A stretch of DNA of 64,000 nucleotides, taken from positions 6,397,001 through 6,461,000 of the forward strand of contig CANTUQ010000031.1 of the NCBI GenBank assembly GCA_947683425.1. Direction: 5' to 3'. The notes under the pieces were generated by a model that was not told the origin of the DNA, did no database searches, and worked only from the letters and a program-made list of their open reading frames with translations. Each line of letters starts with the position of its first letter. Within the stretch, counting starts at the first letter, position 1. A program made the position numbers and the translations under genes. Of this stretch, positions 42,068 through 53,530 are shown one piece after another. Origin of the DNA: Excoecaria cochinchinensis (lineage: Eukaryota > Streptophyta > Magnoliopsida > Malpighiales > Euphorbiaceae).

Positions 42068-42086
42068 TGGCGACTCCACTGGGGAC
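42068..42086 (+). promoter_or_regulatory. E5 primer binding site
   Basis: TGGCGACTCCACTGGGGAC, one base after the LTR end. From memory, this kind of site in Tat/Ogre elements is assigned to an arginine tRNA. I cannot verify the tRNA here. Confidence 0.75.
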
Positions 42087-42992
42087 GTTTATGGTTCGAG
42101 ATTTCGATTCGAAAATACCTCTTTTAACATTTATGATTAAAATTTAATTCATAAATTCACCTTCTCTCAAATTTGCATTTGCATATCATTAGAGCCTTAG
42201 AATACGCTAGTTTGGTCCCTCTTCTAGCCCCGGTGCGTTCCTGAAGCACCTCCTCATTTTCACTCAATTTGGGGAAGTGTTAAGGATAATCACCAGCCCA
42301 AGCCACGTACCTTAATGGTATATCAAAATGGTGACCCGATCGGTCGTTACGCTCGTGATGAGCTAGACCCATCGGCAGGGATCATGCTTGGGTAGCCTTA
42401 AAGTAACATCTCCCTCGTCCAAAGCTCATATAATGGCCATAGCTACTTTCCACAGGTGATATGAACCATAATTCCATGCTTGCTGTATGGACCCTCATGT
42501 ATTGGGTGAGTCCAGATGTCTCGCTTGGTAACCTAGCCAAAGGCTTCCATGCCCCGGTAGGGCCATGTCGAAATTTGTGGAACGTCTAAATACATGACGA
42601 TCACTATCCATCCGCTTGTACATTAGTATAGGAGTGTTATGCTGTCGGTTTTTCACCGCGCACCATACGTGTCCATTGGGTTCCCCGTTAACCCATGGAT
42701 CAAGCCCACCTAGGAAAGAGACCGCATTACCACGTGTGTGAGAGATATGAGGTTGGAAGGATCTATCTACTTGCATGAGTTTGTCTATATTGCATAGCAC
42801 GATCATGCATCTTACATGTCATTCATGCATCATCTTAACAGGTATTTTTTGCAGCCATTATAGATTTGTCCAGGTGGTCTAAAGGTCTTGACAGGTGATT
42901 AATTAGCAATTTATTTTCTTTATGAGGATCAGAATACGTGGGCTCAGAGAACGACAAGTCGTCATCTTTTACAACATTTGATAGAAAGTAAC
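42087..42992 (+). other. E5 untranslated leader
   Basis: About 0.9 kb between primer site and gag, without a plausible frame on the plus strand. The minus-strand frame at 42495-42806 has no family resemblance and is probably chance. Confidence 0.7.
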
Positions 42993-43997
42993 ATGACCAA
43001 CCCATCAGGAAGACCGGGTGCAACCCATGCCCTCATTATTGATGAAATGGATAGGAGGGCACAAGACTTAGAGAGCAGGCTGAAAGAATTTGAAGCCAGG
43101 TTGAAGACTATAAAGGAAGACTTGGCTGCCACAATGACACCGTCTACCAAGGCACAGCATACTGATTTTTCCATGCCACAGAGAAAACAGGGTCTAGCTG
43201 CAATAGCATACATGCCAAGAATCGGGTTCAGAGGAAAGATGCCTTGTGTTCTGCAGTCAAGGAAAAAAGACATAGGACATGTTTGTAATGAGGGGTTTAA
43301 GATGACGACACAGGGTGACCCCAAGAAAAGAATGGACATTCTCGAGGAGGCAATTCAGCGATCCAAACGTGCTACTGCCCAAGCTGCCAACAAGAAACTC
43401 GCCTTGATTACGATAAATTCAGAGAGGAAAAGTGGTCTATGCAGAAGTGACAATACCGTCGGCATTCAAAAGATCAGAAAAATGCCGGTGGCTGGAGTGG
43501 CCCAGAAATATTGCTTTGGTTTTGACGGATCTTTCCCTCAGAGGACGTCAACTAAGCCAACTATGGGTTATGGGATAATGGATTCTCATCAGTACCCCAC
43601 AGGTCTATTTAATGACTGGAAAATCCCGAGGAAGCAAGTCCAAGATCTTGAGCCATCTAGAATTATTGAAGGGTGCCTAAGTCAGTGCAATAGCAGCCGA
43701 ATAAGTGGTGGAGACATGAAGATGCCAGCTAGGGAGGTGACCCGAAATGACTGCATCATCTTAGAAAAGCCTTTGTCAAAGCATTTTGCCTATTTTGTTA
43801 AGCAAGGGAAGTTGCAATCAAAACGAGCTAGACCCTATAAAAGCCAAGGGCATCCAGGTCATCGGGTAGGTCAATATTGCATCTATCATCAGCAGGCTGG
43901 ACATGACACTGATGAATGCGGAGCTTTGAGGGAGCGGGTTCAAGGCCTCATCGACAAGGAGTCAAAGGAAGGAAGGATGGGCCCCGAAGTTAATTAG
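42993..43997 (+). CDS. gag: E5 gag-like protein, open (334 aa)
   Basis: Open frame from ATG 42993 to TAG 43995. The N-terminus has a coiled-coil-like heptad region (DEMDRRAQDLESRLKEFEAR, about residues 18-45). The C-terminus has a zinc-knuckle variant C-x2-H-x4-H-x4-C (YCIYHQQAGHDTDEC) followed by ALRERVQGLID, as in Tat Gag proteins. I see no clear retrotransposon capsid block between them, and the protein is short for Tat Gag, so an internal deletion is likely. Tat-A shows the same C-terminal half with stops. Role: RNA-binding particle protein, possibly used in trans. Confidence 0.75.
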   Translation: MTNPSGRPGATHALIIDEMDRRAQDLESRLKEFEARLKTIKEDLAATMTPSTKAQHTDFSMPQRKQGLAAIAYMPRIGFRGKMPCVLQSRKKDIGHVCNEGFKMTTQGDPKKRMDILEEAIQRSKRATAQAANKKLALITINSERKSGLCRSDNTVGIQKIRKMPVAGVAQKYCFGFDGSFPQRTSTKPTMGYGIMDSHQYPTGLFNDWKIPRKQVQDLEPSRIIEGCLSQCNSSRISGGDMKMPAREVTRNDCIILEKPLSKHFAYFVKQGKLQSKRARPYKSQGHPGHRVGQYCIYHQQAGHDTDECGALRERVQGLIDKESKEGRMGPEVN

Positions 43998-44345
43998 AGA
44001 CCGTTGGCAACAACACCTGCGTTGGCAGAAAGAGGAAGATGATAGTTTAGACTCTCTTTCTTAGTTCTGAACTTGTTTTTAATATTAATGACGTTTTCTA
44101 GTTTTATTAGTGAATCAAACAATTTCCTTCATTTGTGTGATGTTTTTAACGATTTCATTACACATGATCATAATTCATTTATATTTGACATTGGCTCGAT
44201 TGATGCTACTCTATTTATTCTTGGAACCTCAAAAATCTTGATGGCATCTGACATAACTTTTGAAGAGTGAGAAAATTTGAGAGAATTAAAACAAGATACG
44301 AAAAAGTCTTTGACTGGACCCATGAAGATGTGCTTATGAAGCTGT
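43998..44345 (+). pseudogene. E5 pol linker remnant
   Basis: Matches Tat-A 712-1060 and the E6 linker (HDHNSFIFDIGSIDATLFILGTSK near 44163-44235). Protease is missing between gag and this piece. RT does not follow; the similarity fades by about 44345. Confidence 0.8.
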
Positions 44346-44850
44346 CGAAAATGCTATGCTAAACATATCCTAATCATGGACAGATGACACAAGAAGCTCA
44401 GAAGATTCAAGCTGAAATAGGTAGAAATGGCTGAAAGTGTAGATCCGTCAGTAGGAACAGGACCAAAATTCATACTGAAATGCAATGCCCGACTTGATGG
44501 AACAACAATAACCCCAATGGTTAAGATGAAAGGTGCACGCATGTGTAAAACTTCAAGATTTGAGCAGAGCTTATTGGGGAGCGAAAAATATATATAAAAA
44601 AAAATCGTCAAAAGAAAAAGGAAAAGAAAAAAAAGAAGAACAAACAAAAGAAAAAATAATATATAAACAAAAAAAAAAAAAAAAAACAAAAAAACAAAAA
44701 AACAAAAAAACAAAAAAAAAATAAAAAAGAGAGGGAGAAGAAAAGAGAGAATTGATCAGGGGGTAAGCGAATGCTATTTGGAGGCAAGGTCTCCTCAAAT
44801 CCCGTTGATTTACACATGCTTGTATTTTGCCTTTTTTCTTGATGACCAAA
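44346..44850 (+). other. E5 low-complexity A-rich region
   Basis: Unrecognised sequence to about 44585, then an A-rich stretch with AAAAAAC units at 44586-44742. Frames here are compositional artefacts. Confidence 0.75.
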
Positions 44851-45430
44851 AAGGACCACGAAGATTGTATCGACTTGCAATAGGTACAGGTTGCTCGAGC
44901 TTGGAAGAAGACATCACAGGAAAGGTGTTCCTTGCAATCCCAACGAATAGGGTCATGCCAAGGCAGCCTCCTACTCTACACATGGGTCAAGTGCGAAAGA
45001 GCAATTCATGGTTAAAGTTAGGAAACTGCTCCAGAGGTGACATTAAGGACCACAAGTCCTCTCTGTGTTTCCCTCAAGCTAATGGGGCAAGAGAGGCTGC
45101 TAACAAGGAGATCTCAACCAAGTAGATCCAAAACTACAAAGGTTGGACAGAGAAGCTGTCTTTCCCATTCCCAGGCAAGAGAATCACCATTATAACCTCT
45201 AAAAAATTCACCTTTTATAAGGGGGGCAGAGGCAGTATATCCGAGCGTGGTAGAGATCAAATCTTTAAGCACAACCATGGAAGCCTAAATTTTTAGAAGT
45301 CAGCTAGTGCAACAATGGCATCAGCAGTTAAACACATCAGACAAGGATAGATCAAGAGATCATCCAGGAAGGAAGCCAAAAAGCCACCGTGAAAAGAGGG
45401 AGATTATATCTTTCAGCAAATGAGTATAAT
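44851..45430 (+). pseudogene. E5 integrase remnant
   Basis: From about 45030 a fragment of the integrase core end is readable (HKSSLCFPQANGAREAANKEI, with the catalytic Glu region) and then IQNYKGWTEKLSFPF and a decayed C-terminal part, colinear with Tat-A 16380-16750. Multiple stops. 44851-45030 may be more distant pol debris but I cannot place it. Confidence 0.75.
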
Positions 45431-47053
45431 GCGGCAAGTTCAAGCCGATATGAGAAGGCTCCGTTGTTTTTCAGAGACGGTTATCCAGGATAGCAATGAC
45501 AGAAGTGGTGAAGATGATCAGTATTAGTAGACTCAAAAATGGGTCCATGGCTAAAGACTTAAAAATCAAAAGAAGGGAATAAAAGCCCGCGGGTCGAAAA
45601 CCGAAAAAGGCGGCCTTGCTAAAATTGGGCGCCTCGTCAGGGTGAAAACCGAAAAAAGGCATCCTGGTCAAAAATTAGAGGCTTGAGAGAAAATATCCAA
45701 TCAAGAAAACCCGAGAGGGCTGATTGGTAACAGGAGTTGATGCTATCAAGATTTGGCTCTATGAATGAATGCAGTTTGACATTTTCGAATCAGTGTTAAA
45801 TGGTGATTACGTATATTGAAATTGTATTGAAACAAGCACAATGTTGTGAAATGAAATAAAACTAAATTCATTCATTGATATTATTTCCTAGTTCTGTTCT
45901 AAAAAGGAAGATATTGCTTAAAGTCTATACAAATCTGAACTAGTCCTTACTACGGCTCTCGCCGGCCAGGTGCCTTAGTGGCCAAGTCCTATTATCAATT
46001 GCAGGGCTAGGTGTCCATTTTCTATATATACGCTGGTTAAAGTTACAGAATGACTCCCAGAAAAAAAAAGAGGTATAGTAGTTTTTCTAGAAGTCCAGTC
46101 CAATAATATGGAGAAGCAAAGGCTAAAGACAAGGCTTCACCTCGAAAGGATAGGGAACGTCTCACTACATCGTTAATCCCTCTAAGTTATCAAGCACAAT
46201 AGATGGTTTCCAAGAACCAGATCCCTATCTGCTACTTCACCCAATCTAGCAACACATTTATCAAGATATGCCATACAATGCAACCGATGCTAAAGAGAAA
46301 ATGTCTCAGAGAATAACTGCTGATTACCCTAAGAAGGGGCTTTAATGGTAGCTCCAACTTTTCCTGCAGCTGTAAAAAAAAATAAAAAAAAAAAAAAAGA
46401 AAAAAAAAAGGCCGTTAGAGATGAAAACCGTAACTGGCTCTCTAAACAAAAGTTAGGCCAAAGGGCAGGGTGAAAACCTGGAAACAGGCAGTCTGCTCTA
46501 AAAAAAAAACAAAATGAATAAAAGCCGCTGGATTGGGTTGGATCCATTCCAGGCAAAAATTAGGCAAAGGGTTGTGTGAAAATCCCCTAGGGGACGCATT
46601 TCCCGCAAAGAAAAGCTAGTGTGAAAATTCACAAGGGACGCACTACCTTTGAAACAATGACGTTCAATGCCTGGAGCAATAGGGCGACGGTATTTCGGAT
46701 GATCTTCTTTCAATCATATAACATACAACACAGAACATGAAACAGAATCCCGGGTAAATGATCATTGACCAGGGGGGGCAAGGATATATACCGGACGTCT
46801 CTTTCAGAAAACTTGTCGACGATCTTCAGGTTTCAGGGGGCATTGTAGAGCAGGAAGGCTACAACCTCAGCGAACCATGGACCACCTAGGGCATAGTCTA
46901 TACATTGTTGCAAGCATTTGCATTCCATATCATGCACACGTGATTTCTTGTATATTCCTATGCATACAATCTTGCAGGAGAAATCGACGGGGAACACCAA
47001 CAAAAGCCGAGTGACGACACCAGTCCAAACATCTAAAGGAGCACAGTTCCAAA
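45431..47053 (+). other. E5 3' untranslated region with GAAAACC-type repeats
   Basis: No coding signal. Short dispersed repeats of GGTGAAAACC..GAAAAAGGC occur at about 45594, 45640, 46428, 46469, 46575 and 46620, some with flanking direct repeats (GGGACGCA). A-rich runs lie near 46376-46410. Confidence 0.65.
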
Positions 47054-47917
47054 ATTCACAGCGGTTAGCACGATGGCGGCACAACCCACAAGAGGTTGGC
47101 ACGACCACGGCACTACCACAAATTCACAGCGGTTAGCACGATGGCGGCACTACCCACAAGAGGTTAGCATGACCACGGCACTACCAATTCACAGAGGTTA
47201 GCACGATGGCGACACTACCCACAAGAGGTTAGCACGACCACGGCACTACCACAAATTTACAGCGGTTAGCACGATGGCGGCACAACCCACAAGAAGTTGG
47301 CACGACCACGGCACTACCAATTCACAGAGGTTAGCACGATGGCGGCACAACCCACAAGAAGTTGGCACGACCACGGCACTACCAATTCACAGCGGTTAGC
47401 ACGATGGCGGCACAACCCACAAGAGGTTGGCACGACCACGGCACTACCACAAATTCACAGCGGTTAGCACGATGGCGGCACAACCCACAAGAGGTTGGCA
47501 CGACCACGGCACTACCACAAATTCACAGCGGTTAGCACGATGGCGGCACAAGCCACAAGAGGTTGGCACGACCACGGCACTACCACAAATTCACAGCGGT
47601 TAGCACGATGGCGGCACAACCCACAAGAAGTTGGCACGACCACGGCACTACCAATTCACAGCGGTTAGCACGATGGCGGCACAACCCACAAGAGGTTGGC
47701 ACGACCACGGCACTACCACAAATTCACAGCGGTTAGCACGATGGCGGCACAACCCACAAGAGGTTGGCACGACCACGGCACTACCGATTCACAGCGGTTA
47801 GCACGATGGCGGCACAACCCACAAGAGGTTGGCACGACCACGGCACTACCAATTCACATAGGTTAGCATGATGGCGGCACTACCCACAAGAGGTTAGCAC
47901 GACCACAGCATTACCAG
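47054..47917 (+). repeat. Tandem array, about 13 units of 63-68 bp, in E5 3' UTR
   Basis: The unit begins ATTCACAGCGGTTAGCACGA and ends CACGGCACTACCA(CAAA). Each unit is itself two diverged halves of about 33 bp: GGTTAGCACGATGGCGGCAC and GGTTGGCACGACCACGGCAC. Length variants come from presence or absence of an ACAAA-type spacer. Copies are very similar, so it was recently amplified. Such arrays just before the 3' LTR are known in Tat-lineage elements and can seed satellite DNA. Confidence 0.93.
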
Positions 47918-48049
47918 CTACAACCAAAAGACAGCAACAGCTATCATTACAATTCCATCAAGCAGGAAGATCGACGCCTCAGGTACGCGTCTCTTTCCTT
48001 TTCTTCTTTGAGTTTAGGCTCACCTAGACACTAGTGTACTAGATTCCCC

Positions 48050-48064
48050 TAAACTGGGGGCAAC
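48050..48064 (+). promoter_or_regulatory. E5 polypurine tract region
   Basis: AAACTGGGGGCAAC directly precedes the 3' LTR start TGTAGACACC. The GGGGGC core is a typical Tat-type tract. Confidence 0.75.
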
Positions 48065-50782
48065 TGTAGACACCGGGTCCTGAGTAAGCCTAGATCGAAG
48101 TTACCCAATGATGATAATTGCCTTCACAGGCTTAAAAGGTTAAAAGTGATGGTTTTCTCGTCAAATTTACATTTTAGAGTGAAAAACTAAAAAATAATAA
48201 AAAAATATTTAAAAAATTAATTTTAAAAAATGGGGGCTTAAAATTATGGTTTTTTTAGTCAATTTAAAATTGAAAAAAAATAGGAAAAAATAAAAAAAAA
48301 AGAAAAAAATTTTTCGGACCGCGAGTGTCGGGCGCGGCAGCGCGCAGGCGCGCTGGCGCCCAGCTCGCAGGCGCCTGGGCGCCCAGCGCGCAGGCGCCCA
48401 TCGCGCAGCGCGCGCAAAGGCGACGCTCAGCGTCGCCGATGCTGTGCGTCGCTAAAGGCGCGCGCAGCATCGCGCACGCTGAGCGCCGCACGGAGCGCTC
48501 GTGCGCGAGCGCCAGCGCGCGAGTTTCGCGCAGAAGCCCGCCTCGCCGCGTGAGTGCCCGTCGCTCTATAGCGACGGGCGGTGCCCCTTGTGGCGACGGT
48601 CTCCTGGCCGTCGGTATAGGGTCTGTTACCCTATTTTCCATTTTTTCAGCCTTTTTTCCGATTTTTTCACCCAAAAATCCGTTTTTATCCCAAAATTAAG
48701 GGTTTTTGACTTCAAATAAAATTCCAAAATATTTTTTATAGATTATTAATTAATAAAACTTGATTTTATCCCCAAAAATAAAGGAATTTGAATAAAATTA
48801 GGTTTGTTTTCCTTAATTAAATTAGGGCAACATTTCTTATTCTTTTAAATAGTTTAGGATGAAAAATTAAAAAGGAGGGCCTCCACTACTTTTTGAGATG
48901 AGAATTTCCAGAATTCATCATCTTCTATTTTCTCTTCAAAATTTAATTTTTTCTTAATAAGGTTTAATTGAAATTGAAAGATTAATTTTCAATTGTTAAT
49001 TATTCCAATTAATTTCTTTGTTTTTGCTCCATAAACACAAGAAATTAATCATCATTTTGACATCAATTTCTTTTTAATCTTAAGCATACAAATCAATTCC
49101 TTTGTTTTTCTCCATAAACAAAGAGAATTAATTTTATTGCTGAATTATTCTTTCAAGCAATTTTCCGGAAAATTATCACTTTTCCTTCATCAAATCCAAT
49201 ATTCTGAGGGTAAATATTCTTGGCTCCATTTCTATTTCATTTCTATTTTATTTTATTTATTCATATCCATTTTATTATTTTTATTGATTTATTTATTGTT
49301 TTCATCTATTCATTTGTTGTATTCATCTTATATTTGTTCCATTTAATTGTTTATATATATGATTTGATTTTTATTCATGTGAATATTGTCTTTTTAATTC
49401 CTAACATGTAAATAATTTATTTTGATTCCTCATTATTTTTAACATGCATATAATTAATTAATTTAAATTAATCTTTATTTTTTCATGTAAATAGTTTGTA
49501 TTAATTATGAACACATCAATTAACCTTGTTATATATCATTATTATTTTCATCATTCCTTTGTTTACTAATTTTATCATTGTTACATGATTTTATTATCAT
49601 TTGTTTATTTATTCATTCATTATTTTTCACATATCATCATTATTTTCATCATGTGTATATTTTCATGTACTAATTAATTAACATGTTTTATTTTATTTTC
49701 ATCACATCATTTAATCATTTATCATATATAATCCATGTTTCTCATTTTATTTTGGTTTGTTAATATTTTTGATTCCATTATTATTCTTTTCATATCATCT
49801 TATTTTATTTTAATTTGTTATTCATTATTTTGTATGTTTAATTGATTTAATTGATTGAATCACTAACATTGTTTTAATTGTATTTTGTTTTTATGTCTAA
49901 ACTCATTTTCCGCTTGGGCATTTTTGCGAGCACATCGGGAGGTCCAAAAAGGCTCATTTGGTTCATAGGTTTATTTTCCTCTTTTTGTAATATTTTATTT
50001 AATTTTTCCATATAATTTTCTTGTAAAATTATTTATTTAGGCTCGCTAAAAAGAAAATCACAAAAACATTTTTATTAATTAACTTGACATTTTTTCTAAA
50101 TAAAAAATGGGACCAATGTCCTAGTTTTTCATACCCAAATAAATCATCACATCAAAATTGTTTCATAATAAATATGCATGCGAGGACCAATGTTCTCACT
50201 ATTAAATGAATAACCCGTTTTATGTATGCTTCGCACATTTACAAGAGGGAGTTGTATTATGCTCCTTGTATTATTGTAATTTATCGCTTTCGATATTTAT
50301 TTTGCTCATTTACCGCTTTCAAAATGTGAATAAATGCGCCTTTCAATTAATTGCATCGTGTGGAGAGAGAGCGAATCAATGGTATTAAAATTTGATCATA
50401 AAATAATCGAGGTAGAAATAGATGAGAAATCCCGGACCCAGCTCTGGTCTTTGGGCTCAAAAAGGCTAGAGGTCTACCCTCCAAAACACCTTTTTGTGCC
50501 ACGAGACTTTAGCGCTAATCCTAGGCTCCTTAGGGCGAGAGGTTTACCTTCCAAGACCCCTCTGGCTGGCCCAAAATGGATTCCAAGCGCAGTCTTAGGC
50601 TCTCCGAGGCGAGAGTAACTTTCCCAATGTTCTATTGGGTGGCGACTCCATGATACCTCCTTGTTGCCCAACATAGACGCACTTGCGATTTATCGCAAGA
50701 TGTCAACGGACCCGCAAATACCCCGATCGCCCACGTGCGGGCGGTCCGAAAGGGCGGCGCTCGGGATCCGGCGCGCGTCACA
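48065..50782 (+). repeat. E5 3' LTR
   Basis: 2718 bp, about 99.4 percent identical to the 5' LTR outside one GC-rich indel and short homopolymer differences. Ends GCGCGTCACA, then ATCAG. Confidence 0.95.
48318..48610 (+). repeat. CpG-dense palindromic block in E5 3' LTR
   Basis: Counterpart of 39630-39900 with additional GGCGCCCAGC..CGCAGGCGC copies. Confidence 0.88.
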
Positions 50783-50787
50783 ATCAG

Positions 50788-51841
50788 CTTTCGGTAAGTG
50801 CATGTGCCATAACGGAATGTTATATTATATGTCTCTTTGGTCTCAGTTATCATAGCATCCTCGGTATGTTGTCATGTGTCGCATTCTGTGGCATGATACT
50901 TTATGTATTAGAGTTACGCAGTGGAAGAGTAGTGTTTAGACGATGTCCCTTGGTTCTTGGCTAGTGTGGGTGTATTATGGTATGATATGGACATGTTGAG
51001 ATTTCTTTGAATTTGCATGCTAAATGTATATATACTAGTTGCAATTCATGTGAATTGGCTTTTATTGAGTTATAGATATTCTGGTATGATAATTGCATGT
51101 TTAAAGGTGTGTGTTTATGTATGACGCAATTTTGATATCTGATATCTTGGTAAGTATATGCATGTGGGATGGTAAGTATTTCTGCATGATAATATCTGTA
51201 TCTTATATGATATCCCGTCTGCTTGATTTGCTTAATATGATTATAAATGTGGTAACCGTATGTATATATTTACGCATGTGGATGTGAGTTTCTGAGTTCA
51301 TGGTTTCATATACAAGCATGTATATCTATCTGCTATGATTATTTGCATATGCCATTTGTGTATGTGACTTGACTTGGCGACCATTGTAAATGGCCGTCCA
51401 TTTTGCTTGTGTGTTCTCCCCACTAAGCGTTATTGCTTAGCACGGATTCTTTTCCCGTACAGGTGGCAAGTATGGTCCGGTTCGAGTCGCATCTGCAAGG
51501 TCGGCCACATAGGAGTTAGGAGTTTTGTATTTTGCTCAACCTCTGTATTTTGGCTCTTGTTTTTCTCTAGTCCTATGTATATGTAATTATATGTAAGGAT
51601 CTTATTCTAATTTAAGTTTCAATTATTCTTTTGCCTTCTGCTTTCGCTAAATGATTATGTGTATGTATGTGAGTTATTGTATACTCAGCTATTGTTTCGT
51701 TAAAATTTTAATTTCTGTGGTATATCTGGATGTTTTTATGTACGGATGAATACTTCCGCTTAGTGCATGTGCGCATGTGTGTGAGTGAGCGTTGGTAGCA
51801 CTCTCCGGCGACCTTCCAATGGGGACGTAGGGGGTGTTACA
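50788..51841 (+). repeat. E4 3' LTR, second part
   Basis: LTR end after E5. It includes GGCGACCATTGTAAATGGCCGTCC near 51376, CTAAGCG/GCTTAG and CACGG/CCGTA near 51423-51462, and ends GGGGGTGTTACA at 51841. No genes; short frames here are not conserved. Confidence 0.88.
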
Positions 51842-51892
51842 AATATCCCTAGAAATATACAAATCCTTCTAGGGTACATTCGGGGTGTTACA
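51842..51892 (-). repeat. E3 5' LTR, sense-start segment
   Basis: Five bases of E4 target duplication, then about 46 bp identical in order to 19136-19181, ending GGGGTGTTACA. This is the true outer end of E3. The flank CTATA has no partner because the other end is truncated. Confidence 0.85.
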
Positions 51893-52584
51893 CTATAAGT
51901 ATGCTTTTATGCTTATATGTATGTAATTGGACATGATATGCAATGACATGATATTATATGTTACATGAGCTGATAGTTAGAGTTAGAAGAACATGAACAT
52001 CATATAGGTTACATGAGATTAGTAGATATGTTATATAGCATAATGACTATATGTTTGGTATGTTACAAGTATGATAAATGCTCATATCCTTATATGCTCT
52101 TAATTGATTGGCATATCGACTATTTATATACTTTGATGATTATGCTTATAACTTCGTTAGAAGTCTTTTATTTGTGTTTTCCCGTGTAGGTTTATAGGTT
52201 CAGTGAGGGTTGGACATTTGCAGGTCAAGGCCACTAGGAGTATAAGTTGAAGTCTTTTTATATGTGGCATAGCTTTTTGTATACATGATATAGAATTTTT
52301 GTATAGCTTAGCATATGTAAATGTAAAGTGATTTTGTATATGATATGTAAATGAAATGTAAAGACTAATTAAAGAATGTTTTTATAATGTATAAAGTATA
52401 GCTATATTTTGCTATGTAAATGATCATAAGATTTTGTTAAGGCATGTTATATAGCTTGAGTTTATATGATATTCCGCTTCGTGTGTACCATGGATGTTTA
52501 CTATTTCCGCTTCCGCATGACTGTTTGTATGTGTATGCGTGTGTGGCGACTCCAATATCCTCCCAAGGGGCATTGGGTACTACA
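51893..52584 (+). repeat. E9: 3' part of another plus-strand LTR
   Basis: AT-rich LTR-like end with TTCCCGTGTAGG, a block resembling the E4 LTR end (AAGGCCACTAGGAG) and a terminus GGGTACTACA at 52584, next to Tat-B. Its left part is missing, since E3 lies there. The family is not otherwise represented. Confidence 0.6.
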
Positions 52585-53110
52585 TCCACAACTTCCATTT
52601 CCATGACAGGATGGGACTTAAAACTAGGCCTCTCAGAACTATAAATAAGCATCGGCTTCATAACTATCCCTTCTGGGTTATCCCATATCGATACTAAAGT
52701 TCCAAGTGCATCGGCTAACTGATTTTCGTCACTCGGAATAAAGTAAAAGGTGCATACTTCAAACTGATTGCTCATATCCCTTAAGTGCTTCACATATGGT
52801 ACCAGCCGCTCTTCTTTAACAGCCCATTCACCTCGAATCTGATTGATTACCAGAGATGAATCTCCAAATACCTCTATACTTTTTGCCCCCAAGGCTATCA
52901 AGGCTTCTAACCTGAAAGTGCATGTTTCGTACTTGGCTTCATTGTTAGTGGCCTTATATCAAAATTTCTTACCTGCCGCTTTGCTATTCACTGCCCCGTC
53001 AAAGTGCAGCTGCCATCCTTATACTGCAATAGCTGTGACATCTTCGTCTGGGAAGTTAAATTCATACGAATCCCACTCTATCAGATGCTCTGCTTAAAAT
53101 TTTGCAACTG
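52585..53110 (-). pseudogene. Tat-B second RNase H, degenerate
   Basis: Minus-strand copy of the Tat-specific RNase H: FGDSSLVINQIRGEWAVKEERLVPYVKHLRD and NQLADALGTLVS are readable within the open piece ending at 52901. Upstream in sense, LHFDGAVN and the linker are broken by stops. It shows the sequence that Tat-A had before the CACTA insertion. Confidence 0.85.
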
Positions 53111-53530
53111 CCCGCCCCTTAATAGTCTTTCAGGTGATGCATTCGACATCAAATTCTTGTAAGAGCAACAACCATCTTCCCATTTTCCCTAATAATAAAG
53201 GAGCTTCCTGTAAATATCTCAGAGGATTTTGTTTCATAACTGCTTGTACCTTGTAAGAGTGGAAATAGTGTCTCAACTTTTTAGAGGCCCAGATTACCGC
53301 AAGGCAAATCTTTTCCACTTCTGCATACTTAACCTCATAGGAAAAGAACTTCTTACTAAGGTAATGGACTGCAAACTCCACTCCGAACTCATCCTCCTGA
53401 GCCATCATGGCACCTACAGAGCTATCTTCTATAGCTAAATACAAAATAAGTGGTCTGAGTGGTTGAGGTGGCCTCAGAACTGGGGGTTTTAGCAAATATT
53501 CCCTAATAGTGTCGAAAGCTTTCTAGCAAT
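53111..53530 (-). pseudogene. Tat-B RNase H
   Basis: The open piece 53130-53495 reads LILYLAIEDSSVGAMMAQEDEFGVEFAVHYLSKKF and onward, the regular RNase H of a Tat element. Flanking stops break the frame. It covers the E1 insertion site of Tat-A without an insert. Confidence 0.88.

Larger units (their letters stand above)
39381..50782 (+). mobile_element. E5: Tat-type (Ogre-like) element, protease and RT lost
   Basis: Plus-strand element inserted in the E4 LTR, with perfect duplication ATCAG at 39376-39380 and 50783-50787. It has LTRs of 2686 and 2718 bp starting TGTAGACACC and ending GCGCGTCACA, a primer site TGGCGACTCCACTGGGGAC, a gag frame, fragments of the pol linker and integrase, a tandem repeat array before the 3' LTR, and a purine tract. 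About 15 substitutions separate the LTRs by eye, so it is fairly young. Protease, RT and RNase H are absent, so it is non-autonomous. Confidence 0.93.
35901..51841 (+). mobile_element. E4: collapsed large-LTR element
   Basis: Plus-strand insertion in the E3 5' LTR. Flanks are AAAAT (35896-35900) and AATAT (51842-51846). The intact target is visible in the other E3 LTR at about 19127-19145. It has the first 200 bp of a 5' LTR, 277 bp of interior ending in a purine tract, and a full 3' LTR of about 4.06 kb (36378-39380 plus 50788-51841) that hosts E5. Most of the 5' LTR and all coding sequence are deleted. Confidence 0.88.
16786..51892 (-). mobile_element. E3: minus-strand large-LTR element with a non-coding interior
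   Basis: The left (3') LTR 16786-19181 lacks its last about 1.3 kb. A polypurine tract follows at 19182-19196, a 1.1-kb interior without coding sequence, a tRNA-iMet-type primer site at 20297-20308, and the right (5') LTR from 20314 to 51892, split by E2 and E4. Removing those insertions gives an LTR of about 3.8 kb. The two LTR copies are clearly homologous (for example 16786-19181 with 33443-35900). This looks like a LARD-type non-autonomous element depending on a related chromovirus. No left target duplication survives. Confidence 0.85.

Noticed and set aside
42495..42806. Minus-strand 103-codon frame in the E5 leader
   Set aside because: No motif or counterpart in other elements here. 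Likely chance.
47054..47917. CRISPR-like array
   Set aside because: Units are contiguous and nearly identical along their full length, with no unique spacers. It is a tandem repeat in a plant retroelement.
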